64,000 nucleotides of DNA from assembly GCF_900186615.1 (NCBI RefSeq), contig NZ_LT896588.1, forward strand, positions 2,338,728-2,402,727, read 5' to 3'. Origin of the DNA: Parabacteroides bouchesdurhonensis (GTDB taxonomy: Bacteria; Bacteroidota; Bacteroidia; Bacteroidales; Tannerellaceae). The translations under genes and the position numbers were made by a program. The notes beneath the pieces were generated by a model that searched no databases, was not told the DNA's origin, and saw only the letters and a program-made list of their open reading frames with translations. Positions 46,254-54,383 of this stretch are shown one piece after another (position 1 is the first letter of the stretch; every line of letters begins with the position of its first letter).

Positions 46254-47630
46254 TTAATAAGACTGTTGACCTAAAACTTTTTCGAGTTCGGATTTTGCAA
46301 TTATGTAATTGTAGATAGCCTGATTGAAATTTAATTTAGCTTGAGTCATTGCTAATTCGGAATCGTTCATCTCCAATAAAGTGCCGGCTCCTGTATCGTA
46401 ACGTTTCTGAGCTATTATGTACCCGCGTTCTGCCTGTTCTACTCCTTTTTGAGCAGCATCAAATTGTTTTATGCAGGTATTCATGTTATCCATATATTGT
46501 TTTATTGCAAGCTGGAGATTACGTTCGGTATCTTCTCGCTGTAATTTTAGTTGGTCTATGGAAACTTGAGTTTGTTTCACTTTGTAGTGTCTATTACCTC
46601 CTGTAAATAATGGTATAGATAATGTTACACCTATCATGGAATATGGATTCCATTGATAATCTTTAAATTTGAAATCATTATTCATCGCATTCCATTGATA
46701 AAGCCCGGTCATGGAAAGTGTTGGTAAGAAGTCAAATTTTTGCATTGTTAATGTTTTCTCCAATTGTTTATTTTGCAGATCAATTAATCGTAAATTAGTA
46801 TTGTTTATTAAAGATGTATCTGTTGATAAAAAGTCACTGAACAATTCCGATTCGTAATCAATTAATTGCCCTTCACATTTAATGTTTATTTCCAAATCCA
46901 TGCCAAGTAGGGCTTTTAACTGCCATTTGGCAAGTGTTAATGAGTTTAAGGCCTGGAGCATATTGGGCTCACTGTTCTTTACTGTAACATTGGCACGTAT
47001 AAGGTCATATTCAGCAACAGTTCCTTGTTCAAACTTCTGTTTTATATCCAGATAGTTAGCCATCGCATTATCATAGCTTTCTTTAAAAACCTGATATGAA
47101 TCATTGGCAAGTAACACTGCATAGTAAGCTTTTTTTACTTGATTAACCATATCTATTTTGGAAGAGCGGGCTTGTTCTATCGCTAATTCTACATCAACAG
47201 CTGAAATGCTTAAACTCTTCCATAAAGAAGCATTAACCAATGGCATGGATGCATTGAAGCCTGTACTCCAATTATTGTCACGACCAACTTCAATGCCATC
47301 TTTCATTCCTCCGACGTTTTCCATACCTGGAATTTGAGTTTCCCCTAAATCCATATCCATATACATCACCTGTTTTTTTAGAGTGCGGTTGTAATCGGCA
47401 GAAAAACTTATTTGCGGAAATAAAGAAGCATACGAACCTTTTTGGGCGTATTTCTTCTTTTGAATTTCTTGATTTGCTACTTTTATTGTTGGATTTTCAC
47501 TCAATGCAATTTCTAATGCTTGTTTCATGTCCAGCCTTAGTGTGTCTTGCGAATAAGCTGAACTGTTAATAGATAGCAGCGTGACTAGTGCTACATAGGC
47601 TATCTTTTTTCTAATCAATAATCGTCTCAT
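46254..47630 (-). CDS. TolC family outer membrane efflux protein
   Basis: The 458-residue protein has a signal sequence ending near AYSQ, then two repeats of the outer membrane efflux protein fold: long helices around a short strand-forming region. The typical LxxALxxNPxIKxA start (ALEIALSENPTIKVA) is at about residues 38-52. It overlaps the TetR gene by 20 bp, so expression follows directly from the regulator transcript. Confidence 0.95.
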   Translation of the reverse strand: MRRLLIRKKIAYVALVTLLSINSSAYSQDTLRLDMKQALEIALSENPTIKVANQEIQKKKYAQKGSYASLFPQISFSADYNRTLKKQVMYMDMDLGETQIPGMENVGGMKDGIEVGRDNNWSTGFNASMPLVNASLWKSLSISAVDVELAIEQARSSKIDMVNQVKKAYYAVLLANDSYQVFKESYDNAMANYLDIKQKFEQGTVAEYDLIRANVTVKNSEPNMLQALNSLTLAKWQLKALLGMDLEINIKCEGQLIDYESELFSDFLSTDTSLINNTNLRLIDLQNKQLEKTLTMQKFDFLPTLSMTGLYQWNAMNNDFKFKDYQWNPYSMIGVTLSIPLFTGGNRHYKVKQTQVSIDQLKLQREDTERNLQLAIKQYMDNMNTCIKQFDAAQKGVEQAERGYIIAQKRYDTGAGTLLEMNDSELAMTQAKLNFNQAIYNYIIAKSELEKVLGQQSY

Positions 47631-48240
47631 CTTTTTGCTTGGCTTTATAGGCTTGCTTCAATGCAAACCTGTTTAAAATAATTCGTCCTTTCTCTGTACT
47701 GATACCTCTCAAAAATGTTAATAATATTGTGCTGTAAACCTCCGTTATAGAATATTTTTCAAAAATCCTGGAAGGACGGAGCATTTTTGCTTGTTCTTTG
47801 GCTAGTAAAGCAACGATTCCATAGTTGATATTGGATAAAAACACTCCTTCTTTTGTTCCTCGTTCAAATAACGAAAGGCATTTTTTTGAAATAGCTTCTT
47901 TATTTATTTCTGTAAGTTTTAAAGCCCTAGGATATTTTTTTAAATCTTCATAAAATCTTTTACTATACCATCTTGGACTTTTTAAAAGCTCTTCGTAAAA
48001 TAGAAGTATAACATCCAATACTGTATAGGGTTCTTTTTCCAATTGTTCTAAAAAAAGCTTTAAACGGTTGTTGTTAATTATTATCCCTTCAACCAATAGC
48101 ATTTCTTTATCTTTAAAGGATTCATAAATGGTCCGTTTTGAAATACCCATTTTATGGGCAATATCATCCATACTTACACTTTTTACTCCATATTGTGAAA
48201 AGAGATCAAAAGCTGTAATCAAAATTTGATCTTTCAGCAT
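47611..48240 (-). CDS. TetR/AcrR family regulator
   Basis: The 209-residue protein has an N-terminal helix-turn-helix (about residues 8-52, YGVKSVSMDDIAHKMGISKRTIYESFKDK in two parts) and a helical ligand-binding domain. It heads the efflux cluster and overlaps the TolC gene by 20 bp, so it is likely the local repressor that responds to a pump substrate. A near-consensus -7 (CATCTTTG) lies at 48291-48298. Confidence 0.92.
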   Translation of the reverse strand: MLKDQILITAFDLFSQYGVKSVSMDDIAHKMGISKRTIYESFKDKEMLLVEGIIINNNRLKLFLEQLEKEPYTVLDVILLFYEELLKSPRWYSKRFYEDLKKYPRALKLTEINKEAISKKCLSLFERGTKEGVFLSNINYGIVALLAKEQAKMLRPSRIFEKYSITEVYSTILLTFLRGISTEKGRIILNRFALKQAYKAKQKDETIID

Positions 48241-48339
48241 CTTGTTTTTTAAATGATTTTTGATTGATATGATTTGTAAGTTTATGGGGGCAAAGATGTC
48301 CTATATATAGAAAACCGGAAAGGTTTATTCTGTTACATG

Positions 48340-48418
48340 ATTGGTCGAAAACGAAACTTTGAATTGAACTTTGGTTAGAAAATCTATATTTAATGTGTGA
48401 ATTGGTTAAAAACGAAAC
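48340..48418 (+). promoter_or_regulatory. Three direct repeats upstream of the AraC-type gene
   Basis: TTGGTyrrAAA occurs at 48341, 48371 and 48402, spaced 30 and 31 bp, about three helical turns. The first and third share 16 of 18 bases over ATTGGTyrAAAACGAAAC. They end about 28 bp before the -7 element at 48446. Same-face direct repeats are the typical binding layout for AraC proteins, so autoregulation is possible. Confidence 0.5.
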
Positions 48419-48445
48419 AAAAATAGTTTCTTCTCAAAAAATACT

Positions 48446-48453
48446 TATCTTTG
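48446..48453 (+). promoter_or_regulatory. -7 element of the AraC-type gene
   Basis: TATCTTTG is an exact TAnnTTTG 30 bp upstream of the ATG at 48483. It lies inside a longer open frame that begins at 48393, which argues against that earlier start. Confidence 0.6.
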
Positions 48454-48482
48454 CCAACAGAGTTAAATTCTATTTATCGAAT

Positions 48483-49388
48483 ATGGAAAATCTTCCTCTT
48501 ATTGAAATTGCAGAGTTGAATGAGTCTATTGTAGACTGTGATAGTTTCCAAAATGATTTCTCTATAGCTGATGTGGATGGTAAAGATTCTACAATTTGCG
48601 AAAATGCAAATCCAGAGTATTCCACACCAATGCGTTTAAATGCTTTATTGATGGTATTGGTAACAAATGGTTCGGCTAAAATAAATATAGATTATATTCC
48701 TTATACAATAAAAACGAATAGTTTTATTACTATAATGCCTACGCATACCATCCAGCTTATTACTGTAAGTAAGGATTTTAAAGCGCGTATTCTAGTTGCT
48801 TCACGAGCCTTTTTAGAGGAGTGTAATCCAAATAAGAAAGGTGCTTCGATGGTGCATTATATGCAGATTCGTAAGAATCCGTGTTCTGAATTGCTGCCGG
48901 AAGAAGCCAGGCATCTGGAGGATTATATTCAATATGTAAGAGAGAAAACAAAATTACGGACTCACTTATTTCAGAAGGAAGTTATTCAAAATGCACTGAT
49001 AGGTTTCTTTCTGGAACTGGCTAATATATTTATTGGTAAGAAGGAACATGTAACCCCGCCGGTATTGTCTAGAAAAGAAGAATTATTTGAGCAATTTCTT
49101 CAATTATTATTTGAGCATTGTAAAGAACAGCATGTAGTAACATTCTATGCGGAAAAGCTTTTTATAACCCCTCAATATTTATCGTTGATATTAAAAGAGC
49201 TGACAGGTAAATCTGCGAATAAGTGGATTGATGACGCACTTATTATAGAGGCCAAAATGCTTCTTAAAGCTCCTCAAGCGACTGTTCAGCAAGTTGCCGA
49301 TACTTTGCATTTCTCCGATCAGTCTACATTTGGTAAGTTCTTCAAGAAGCACATGGGTATTTCCCCGATGGAATACCGGAAGTCTTGA
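48483..49388 (+). CDS. AraC family transcriptional regulator
   Basis: The 301-residue protein has a cupin-like N-terminal ligand domain (about residues 20-170) and a C-terminal pair of helix-turn-helix motifs (about 210-301), ending FFKKHMGISPMEYRKS. The start at 48483 is preferred because the -7 element lies at 48446-48453. It is divergent from the TetR-led efflux cluster, so it may be a second regulator of the pump or control only itself. Confidence 0.9.
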   Translation: MENLPLIEIAELNESIVDCDSFQNDFSIADVDGKDSTICENANPEYSTPMRLNALLMVLVTNGSAKINIDYIPYTIKTNSFITIMPTHTIQLITVSKDFKARILVASRAFLEECNPNKKGASMVHYMQIRKNPCSELLPEEARHLEDYIQYVREKTKLRTHLFQKEVIQNALIGFFLELANIFIGKKEHVTPPVLSRKEELFEQFLQLLFEHCKEQHVVTFYAEKLFITPQYLSLILKELTGKSANKWIDDALIIEAKMLLKAPQATVQQVADTLHFSDQSTFGKFFKKHMGISPMEYRKS

Positions 49389-49398
49389 TTTTATCTTT

Positions 49399-49920
49399 TT
49401 AATCTTTACGGCGGAATTTATACCAATTTATCAGTTCAAAAGCTCCGTAGAAAATACTTGCAATACCAAAAATTACAAATGTATTAGCCGCCGCTCCGAA
49501 CGGATAAGCCAAAATCATTATACCTGTAAGAAGGATTAATACAGGCATAATATAAAATCCCCAAGGTATAAAAGTCCATTTACGGGCGGCAATAAGCGAC
49601 ACTAATTGTTGTACTCCGGCAATTACCAATAATGCACCTAATATATACATTAATATATTGACAAAAAAGGCAGGCATAATAACCAGCCATGCGCCAAATA
49701 AAATACTTCCCGCACCTTCAAGGGGAAACATCGGAGCTAACTCTCCTTCTTTTGTGTCACGCGTAAAATAGGCCAGCAGTGAAATAATTCCCGGTATAAT
49801 AAAAAATATACCGATGGTAATAACCAAATATGTGACGGCTGCTTCCGGCCATAGTACCAATACAAATCCTAAAATCATTGCGAAAGCACTGCGTAATAGT
49901 GCATTATTAATTTTTTTCAT
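49399..49920 (-). CDS. DUF308/HdeD-like membrane protein
   Basis: The 173-residue protein has six hydrophobic segments in three pairs, the HdeD/DUF308 layout, and a short basic tail (WYKFRRKD). HdeD is linked to acid resistance in E. coli; the role here is unknown. The ATG at 49920 is used because the preceding 15 residues of the longer frame do not fit the family. It converges on the AraC gene. Confidence 0.85.
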   Translation of the reverse strand: MKKINNALLRSAFAMILGFVLVLWPEAAVTYLVITIGIFFIIPGIISLLAYFTRDTKEGELAPMFPLEGAGSILFGAWLVIMPAFFVNILMYILGALLVIAGVQQLVSLIAARKWTFIPWGFYIMPVLILLTGIMILAYPFGAAANTFVIFGIASIFYGAFELINWYKFRRKD

Positions 49921-50160
49921 ATTACAATAGTTGTTTTTAATATGTCCTTTTATATATAACAACAAATATACGGTATTTTCTTACAGTGTACTCTGAATTT
50001 ATTGATCTTGTAGAATCGATATTTCAAAATCATCGGGATGAATATGAAAAGACTGTTATTTTCCTTTGTGAATTATCTATAGAGATTGCCCCCAACGTAA
50101 TTTAAAATCTTATTTGTAAGGTGAAATTATTATTCTGGAAGTATTTAATGCCGGATAAAA

Positions 50161-50198
50161 GAAAATCAGGTAGTTATTCATAGAAATAACTACCTGAT
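50161..50198 (-). terminator. Terminator of the tRNA-Gly gene
   Basis: A perfect 14-bp inverted repeat (50165-50178 with 50185-50198) with a 6-nt loop, just downstream of the tRNA on its strand and followed by TTTTCTTTT. Confidence 0.85.
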
Positions 50199-50207
50199 TA
50201 TCAAAAG

Positions 50208-50280
50208 AGCGGTAGGCGAGGCTCGAACTCGTGACCCTCAGCTTGGGAAGCTGATGCTCTACCAACTGAGCTACTACCGC
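50208..50280 (-). tRNA. tRNA-Gly (anticodon CCC)
   Basis: The 73-nt minus-strand sequence folds as a standard cloverleaf: acceptor GCGGTAG with CTACCGC, D arm AGCTCAGTTGGTAGAGC, anticodon stem TCAGC/GCTGA with loop TTCCCAA (anticodon CCC), and T arm with GTTCGAGCC. The 3' CCA is not encoded. It reads glycine GGG codons. Confidence 0.97.
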
Positions 50281-50320
50281 GTTGGATGCTGCAAAAGTAT
50301 ATAAATCTTTCTTTTTTTAG

Positions 50321-50328
50321 TAACTTTG
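50321..50328 (+). promoter_or_regulatory. -7 element of argB
   Basis: TAACTTTG is an exact TAnnTTTG, 27 bp upstream of the ATG at 50356. An in-frame ATG at 50326 overlaps this element and so is unlikely to be the start. Confidence 0.6.
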
Positions 50329-50355
50329 GAGCAAAAATATTGGTACGGACAAAAT

Positions 50356-51123
50356 ATGGAAAAACTTATTTTGATAAAAGTGGGTGGGAAAATTGTTGAG
50401 GAAGAAAAAACGCTTCACAATTTGCTTCATGATTTTTCTACTATTGAAGGATATAAAGTGCTTGTCCATGGTGGTGGACGTTCTGCTACAAAACTGGCTG
50501 CTCAATTAGGTATTGAAAGTAAAATGGTAAACGGACGCCGTATTACGGATATGGAAACATTGAAGATTGTTACAATGGTATATGGCGGACTGGTAAATAA
50601 GAATATAGTGGCAGGACTACAAGCTCTTGGCATTAATGCCTTAGGACTGACTGGGGCGGATATGAATTTGATGAGATCGGATAAACGCCCGGTTGCAGAA
50701 GTTGACTACGGTTACGTGGGAGACGTAAAAGAAGTAAATGCAGATTTGTTAGCATCACTTATTCATCAAGGGGTTGTTCCTGTGCTGGCTCCTTTAACGC
50801 ATGATAAACAAGGACACATGCTGAATACAAATGCGGATACCATTGCCGGTGAAGCTGCAAAGGCTTTGGCAAAGCATTTTGATGTAACATTGATGTTCTG
50901 TTTTGAAAAGAAAGGTGTCCTTTTGGATGAGAATGATGATGAAAGCGTAATTCCTGAGATAAACAGAGAGGCTTTTAAAAGATATGTTGAGCAAGGTGTT
51001 ATCCAGGGAGGCATGATTCCTAAACTGGAAAATTCATTTCAGGCAATTGATGCCGGAGTAAAGCAGGTTGTTATTACACAAGCATCGGAAATACACAGAG
51101 GAACGGGTACGAAAATTAGCTGA
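50356..51123 (+). CDS. argB: Acetylglutamate kinase
   Basis: The 255-residue enzyme phosphorylates N-acetylglutamate, the second step of arginine synthesis. Amino-acid-kinase motifs are visible: ILIKVGGKIV at the N-terminus, VHGGGRSATKLAAQLG near residue 36, ALGLTGADMN near 96, NTNADTIAGEAAKAL near 156 and GMIPKLENSFQAI near 218. No other arg genes lie in the window. It is followed 15 bp later by the ABC ATPase. Confidence 0.95.
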   Translation: MEKLILIKVGGKIVEEEKTLHNLLHDFSTIEGYKVLVHGGGRSATKLAAQLGIESKMVNGRRITDMETLKIVTMVYGGLVNKNIVAGLQALGINALGLTGADMNLMRSDKRPVAEVDYGYVGDVKEVNADLLASLIHQGVVPVLAPLTHDKQGHMLNTNADTIAGEAAKALAKHFDVTLMFCFEKKGVLLDENDDESVIPEINREAFKRYVEQGVIQGGMIPKLENSFQAIDAGVKQVVITQASEIHRGTGTKIS

Positions 51124-51138
51124 ATTACGCATAAAATT

Positions 51139-52608
51139 ATGGAAAACCCCAAAATGATAGCCTGTATACAAAACGTCATTACCCGTTTGCCGGAATTACG
51201 TTTTATAGACCCTGTTAATTGGAAAATAGAAGAAGGGCAACAATGGGCTGTTATTGGTCCGAATGGTGCTGGTAAGACTTTACTTGTAGATATACTGCAG
51301 CGAAAATATGCGATTAAAGAAGGTGATGTGGTGTATGGTTGCGAGGGTAAAGTCAATGAGTTGATAAAAAGTATTGCTTTTAAAGATATCTATTCATTGG
51401 CCGATTGCCGTAATTCCTATTATCAGCAACGGTGGCATTCTACAGAGACAGAGGATATGCCAACTGTTGAAGATATCTTGCATGATTACGTTGGCACAGA
51501 AGAATTAATGGAAATATTGTCTCTTTTTGGCATAAAAGAGCTTCTTCCCAAGAAGATCATCTTTTTATCAAGTGGCGAATTGAGGAAATTCCTGATAGTA
51601 CGTACTTTGTTGAGTAGACCTCGAATACTTATACTCGATAATCCTTTCATCGGCTTGGATGCACCGTCTCGTGATCTTTTGGTGGAAATGTTGCAACAAA
51701 TGACAAAGTTGAAAAATGTACAGGTTGTATTACTATTATCTAATCCGGATGATATTCCGGAAATGGTAACGGATGTATTGCCTGTATATAATAAAACTTG
51801 CCTTGCTCCCATGTCACGAATCCAATTTCTGGAAGATTCGGAACTAATTGTGAAATTATTTCCTTTCGGAAGAAATTTGGATTTCTCTCGAGAGGAATTT
51901 GATTTTCTTCCGAAAGGGAGCAAAAAAGAACCCTCAAACCATGAGGTCACATTCCGTATGGAACATGTATCTATTAAATATGGAACGCGTGTTATATTAC
52001 AGGATTTGGACTGGGAGGTGAAGAACGGAGAAAAGTGGGCTTTATTTGGTCCGAATGGAGCAGGAAAATCTACTTTGCTAAGTCTTGTTTACGCCGATAA
52101 TCCGCAATCGTATGCAAATACATTGTATCTGTTTGACAGAAAACGGGGATCTGGTGAAAGTATTTGGGAGATAAAGAAACGCATAGGCTATGTTTCCCCG
52201 GAGATGCATTTATATTATATGGAAAATGTTCCGACATTGAATATTGTAGGTTCCGGTTTTTTCGACTCAATAGGTTTGTATCGCAAATGCAATGAAGAAC
52301 AGCAGCATGTAGCATTGGAATGGATGCGCGTGTTTGGAATAGAAAATTTAAAAGACCGTCTGTTTCTCACACTTTCATCGGGAGAACAGCGTTTGGCTTT
52401 GCTGGCTCGTGCTTTTGTGAAAGATCCTGATTTGATTATTCTGGATGAACCGCTCCATGGTTTGGATATAAGCAATAAAAAGAAAGCGGCAGCTATTATA
52501 GAACAATTTTGTTCCCGTCCGGGGAAAACGTTGATATATGTCACTCATTATCCGCATGAGCTACCTGCTTGTGTAGATAAACAGTTCCGATTAGTAAAAC
52601 ATACTTAA
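51139..52608 (+). CDS. Double ABC ATPase, ModF/PhrA-like
   Basis: The 489-residue soluble protein has two ABC nucleotide-binding domains in tandem. Walker A motifs (GPNGAGK ending at Lys46, and a second GPNGAGKST near residue 304) and signature motifs (LSSGE in both halves) are intact. In the first half Walker B reads LILDNPF, with Asn168 in place of the catalytic Glu; the second half has the normal LDEPLHGLD. No membrane domain is encoded nearby. Resemblance to ModF/PhrA gives no clear function. It is probably co-transcribed with argB and the next gene. Confidence 0.85.
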   Translation: MENPKMIACIQNVITRLPELRFIDPVNWKIEEGQQWAVIGPNGAGKTLLVDILQRKYAIKEGDVVYGCEGKVNELIKSIAFKDIYSLADCRNSYYQQRWHSTETEDMPTVEDILHDYVGTEELMEILSLFGIKELLPKKIIFLSSGELRKFLIVRTLLSRPRILILDNPFIGLDAPSRDLLVEMLQQMTKLKNVQVVLLLSNPDDIPEMVTDVLPVYNKTCLAPMSRIQFLEDSELIVKLFPFGRNLDFSREEFDFLPKGSKKEPSNHEVTFRMEHVSIKYGTRVILQDLDWEVKNGEKWALFGPNGAGKSTLLSLVYADNPQSYANTLYLFDRKRGSGESIWEIKKRIGYVSPEMHLYYMENVPTLNIVGSGFFDSIGLYRKCNEEQQHVALEWMRVFGIENLKDRLFLTLSSGEQRLALLARAFVKDPDLIILDEPLHGLDISNKKKAAAIIEQFCSRPGKTLIYVTHYPHELPACVDKQFRLVKHT

Positions 52609-52620
52609 TGTTTGCATACC

Positions 52621-54372
52621 ATGAAAAAATATAAAAGTTTGGCCTTAAATGTATTCGTGTTTCTGTTTCTGTTTGTCTTTTTAATGATATACAGTAAATT
52701 TCACTTTTTCTGTGTTGAACAGAATCAGTTATTCCAGCAGTCTTGGCCTTTTATCTCGGAAAAATTGGTGCAACCGGGAGGTTTTGCTCTGGTTGTTGCC
52801 GAATATCTTGTGCAATTCTTTATTATTCCGAATGCAGGCGCTTTAATAACGGCACTTTTACTCGTTCTGGTGGGCATGCTTACAAATGCAATAATGAAGA
52901 GGATTGATCCGGATAACCGTTGGTTTTTGTTTGCTTGTTTACCTATCTTGACTTTACTCTTTATCCATTTGGATTATAACTACATAATACAAGGCACAGT
53001 TGCTTTTATTATGATGCTGTCCGCTTTATATGCCGTATTAGGAATACGCAATATCAATTATAGACTAACGGCAAGTATTATTCTTACAGTTCTGTTGTTT
53101 GTTTTGGCAGGACCTGTTTTTTCATTATTTGCCGTGTCGGTCATACTATGTGAGGCGGTAAACCGGACTCCCAAGTGGTATTATTCCCTGGTAACGGGAT
53201 TAGTAGCCTTGTTACTGGGTATTTGCAGCGTTTATTATTCTTTTATCGGCGAATATCGTTTTGCGTTTTTGCCTGATGGATATTACCATATACGTTTACA
53301 ACCGGATAACGTTATCTATTATTCCTGGTTATCGTTGCTTTTGGCAATATTAGCTGCTTTTGTTTTTCGAGGACGGAAAGTTCTTTCCCGCAAAATGTTG
53401 GTATTGGCGGATATAGCGCAACTATTAATCCTTGTTGGCCTGTTTTGGAAAGGTATCGAATTATATGGGGATGCAAAGTCGTATCGTTTAAAGATAATGG
53501 ATTATTATGCCCGTACGGAACAATGGGACAAGATACTTGATATGTGCAAGAAACCTATGACGAATTATCTATATATATGTCATGCCAATATGGCTTTAGC
53601 CCAAAAAGGTTTGTTGGCGGATAATGCGTTTAAGTATGACCAGCGTGGTTTGCAGGGATTGGCTGTTACATGGAATAAATCGGCGAATGTGTCTACTTTA
53701 TTAAGCGATATTTATTTTACAATGGGAAATGTTGCTATTGCGCAGGAAATGGCTTTCGAGAGTAATATCGCTTCGTTGTGTGATGGGAATCCCCGTATGG
53801 TAAAGCGCCTTATACAAACAAATCTTATCTATGGAGCTTATCCCATAGCCGAGAAATATATCTCTATTTTAGAAAACACGGCCTTTTATAAAGACTGGGC
53901 CAAAGAGCAGCGAAAGTTTTTATATAATGATGTTGCGGTAGAAAGCGATCCGTTATTGGGAGGAATGCGCAAAGGTTTGCTGGCAAATAATACATTGTCC
54001 CAGATAGATGGTTTTGCCATGGAGTTGAAGCAAATGGTAGATCAGAATCCTTCTAATAAAACGGCATTCCAATATTTAGGCGTTTTTTATTTGTTGGGTA
54101 AAGATATGGATGGGTTTAAGCAGTTTATTGAGACCTATTACGGTACGGAACTTCTGCCTTCTTTGCCTGTCCCATATCAGGAAGCAATTATTACTTTATC
54201 TGAAAGAGAACCGGATTATTGGAAACGTTTTGGAGTTTCGGAATCAATTGTACAACGTTTTGCCGATTATAAACAACAGGTACTTGCCAACCGGAATAAT
54301 GTAAATTCACTGCCGGGATTGATGAGCCGTTCGTATGGAGATACATATTGGTATTATTTTATGTTTAAATAA
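52621..54372 (+). CDS. Multi-pass membrane protein with helical C-terminal domain (DUF6057-like)
   Basis: About the first 290 residues of this 583-residue protein contain some eight to ten membrane helices. The remaining 290 residues form a soluble, helical region resembling tetratricopeptide-like repeats. I recognise it only as a Bacteroidales family (DUF6057-like) without known function. The ATG at 52621 is chosen, as nothing conserved precedes it. It starts 12 bp after the ABC ATPase and is followed 11 bp later by the heme-motif propeller lipoprotein, suggesting a joint role at the cell envelope. Confidence 0.7.
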   Translation: MKKYKSLALNVFVFLFLFVFLMIYSKFHFFCVEQNQLFQQSWPFISEKLVQPGGFALVVAEYLVQFFIIPNAGALITALLLVLVGMLTNAIMKRIDPDNRWFLFACLPILTLLFIHLDYNYIIQGTVAFIMMLSALYAVLGIRNINYRLTASIILTVLLFVLAGPVFSLFAVSVILCEAVNRTPKWYYSLVTGLVALLLGICSVYYSFIGEYRFAFLPDGYYHIRLQPDNVIYYSWLSLLLAILAAFVFRGRKVLSRKMLVLADIAQLLILVGLFWKGIELYGDAKSYRLKIMDYYARTEQWDKILDMCKKPMTNYLYICHANMALAQKGLLADNAFKYDQRGLQGLAVTWNKSANVSTLLSDIYFTMGNVAIAQEMAFESNIASLCDGNPRMVKRLIQTNLIYGAYPIAEKYISILENTAFYKDWAKEQRKFLYNDVAVESDPLLGGMRKGLLANNTLSQIDGFAMELKQMVDQNPSNKTAFQYLGVFYLLGKDMDGFKQFIETYYGTELLPSLPVPYQEAIITLSEREPDYWKRFGVSESIVQRFADYKQQVLANRNNVNSLPGLMSRSYGDTYWYYFMFK

Positions 54373-54383
54373 GAGAGGGGAAA

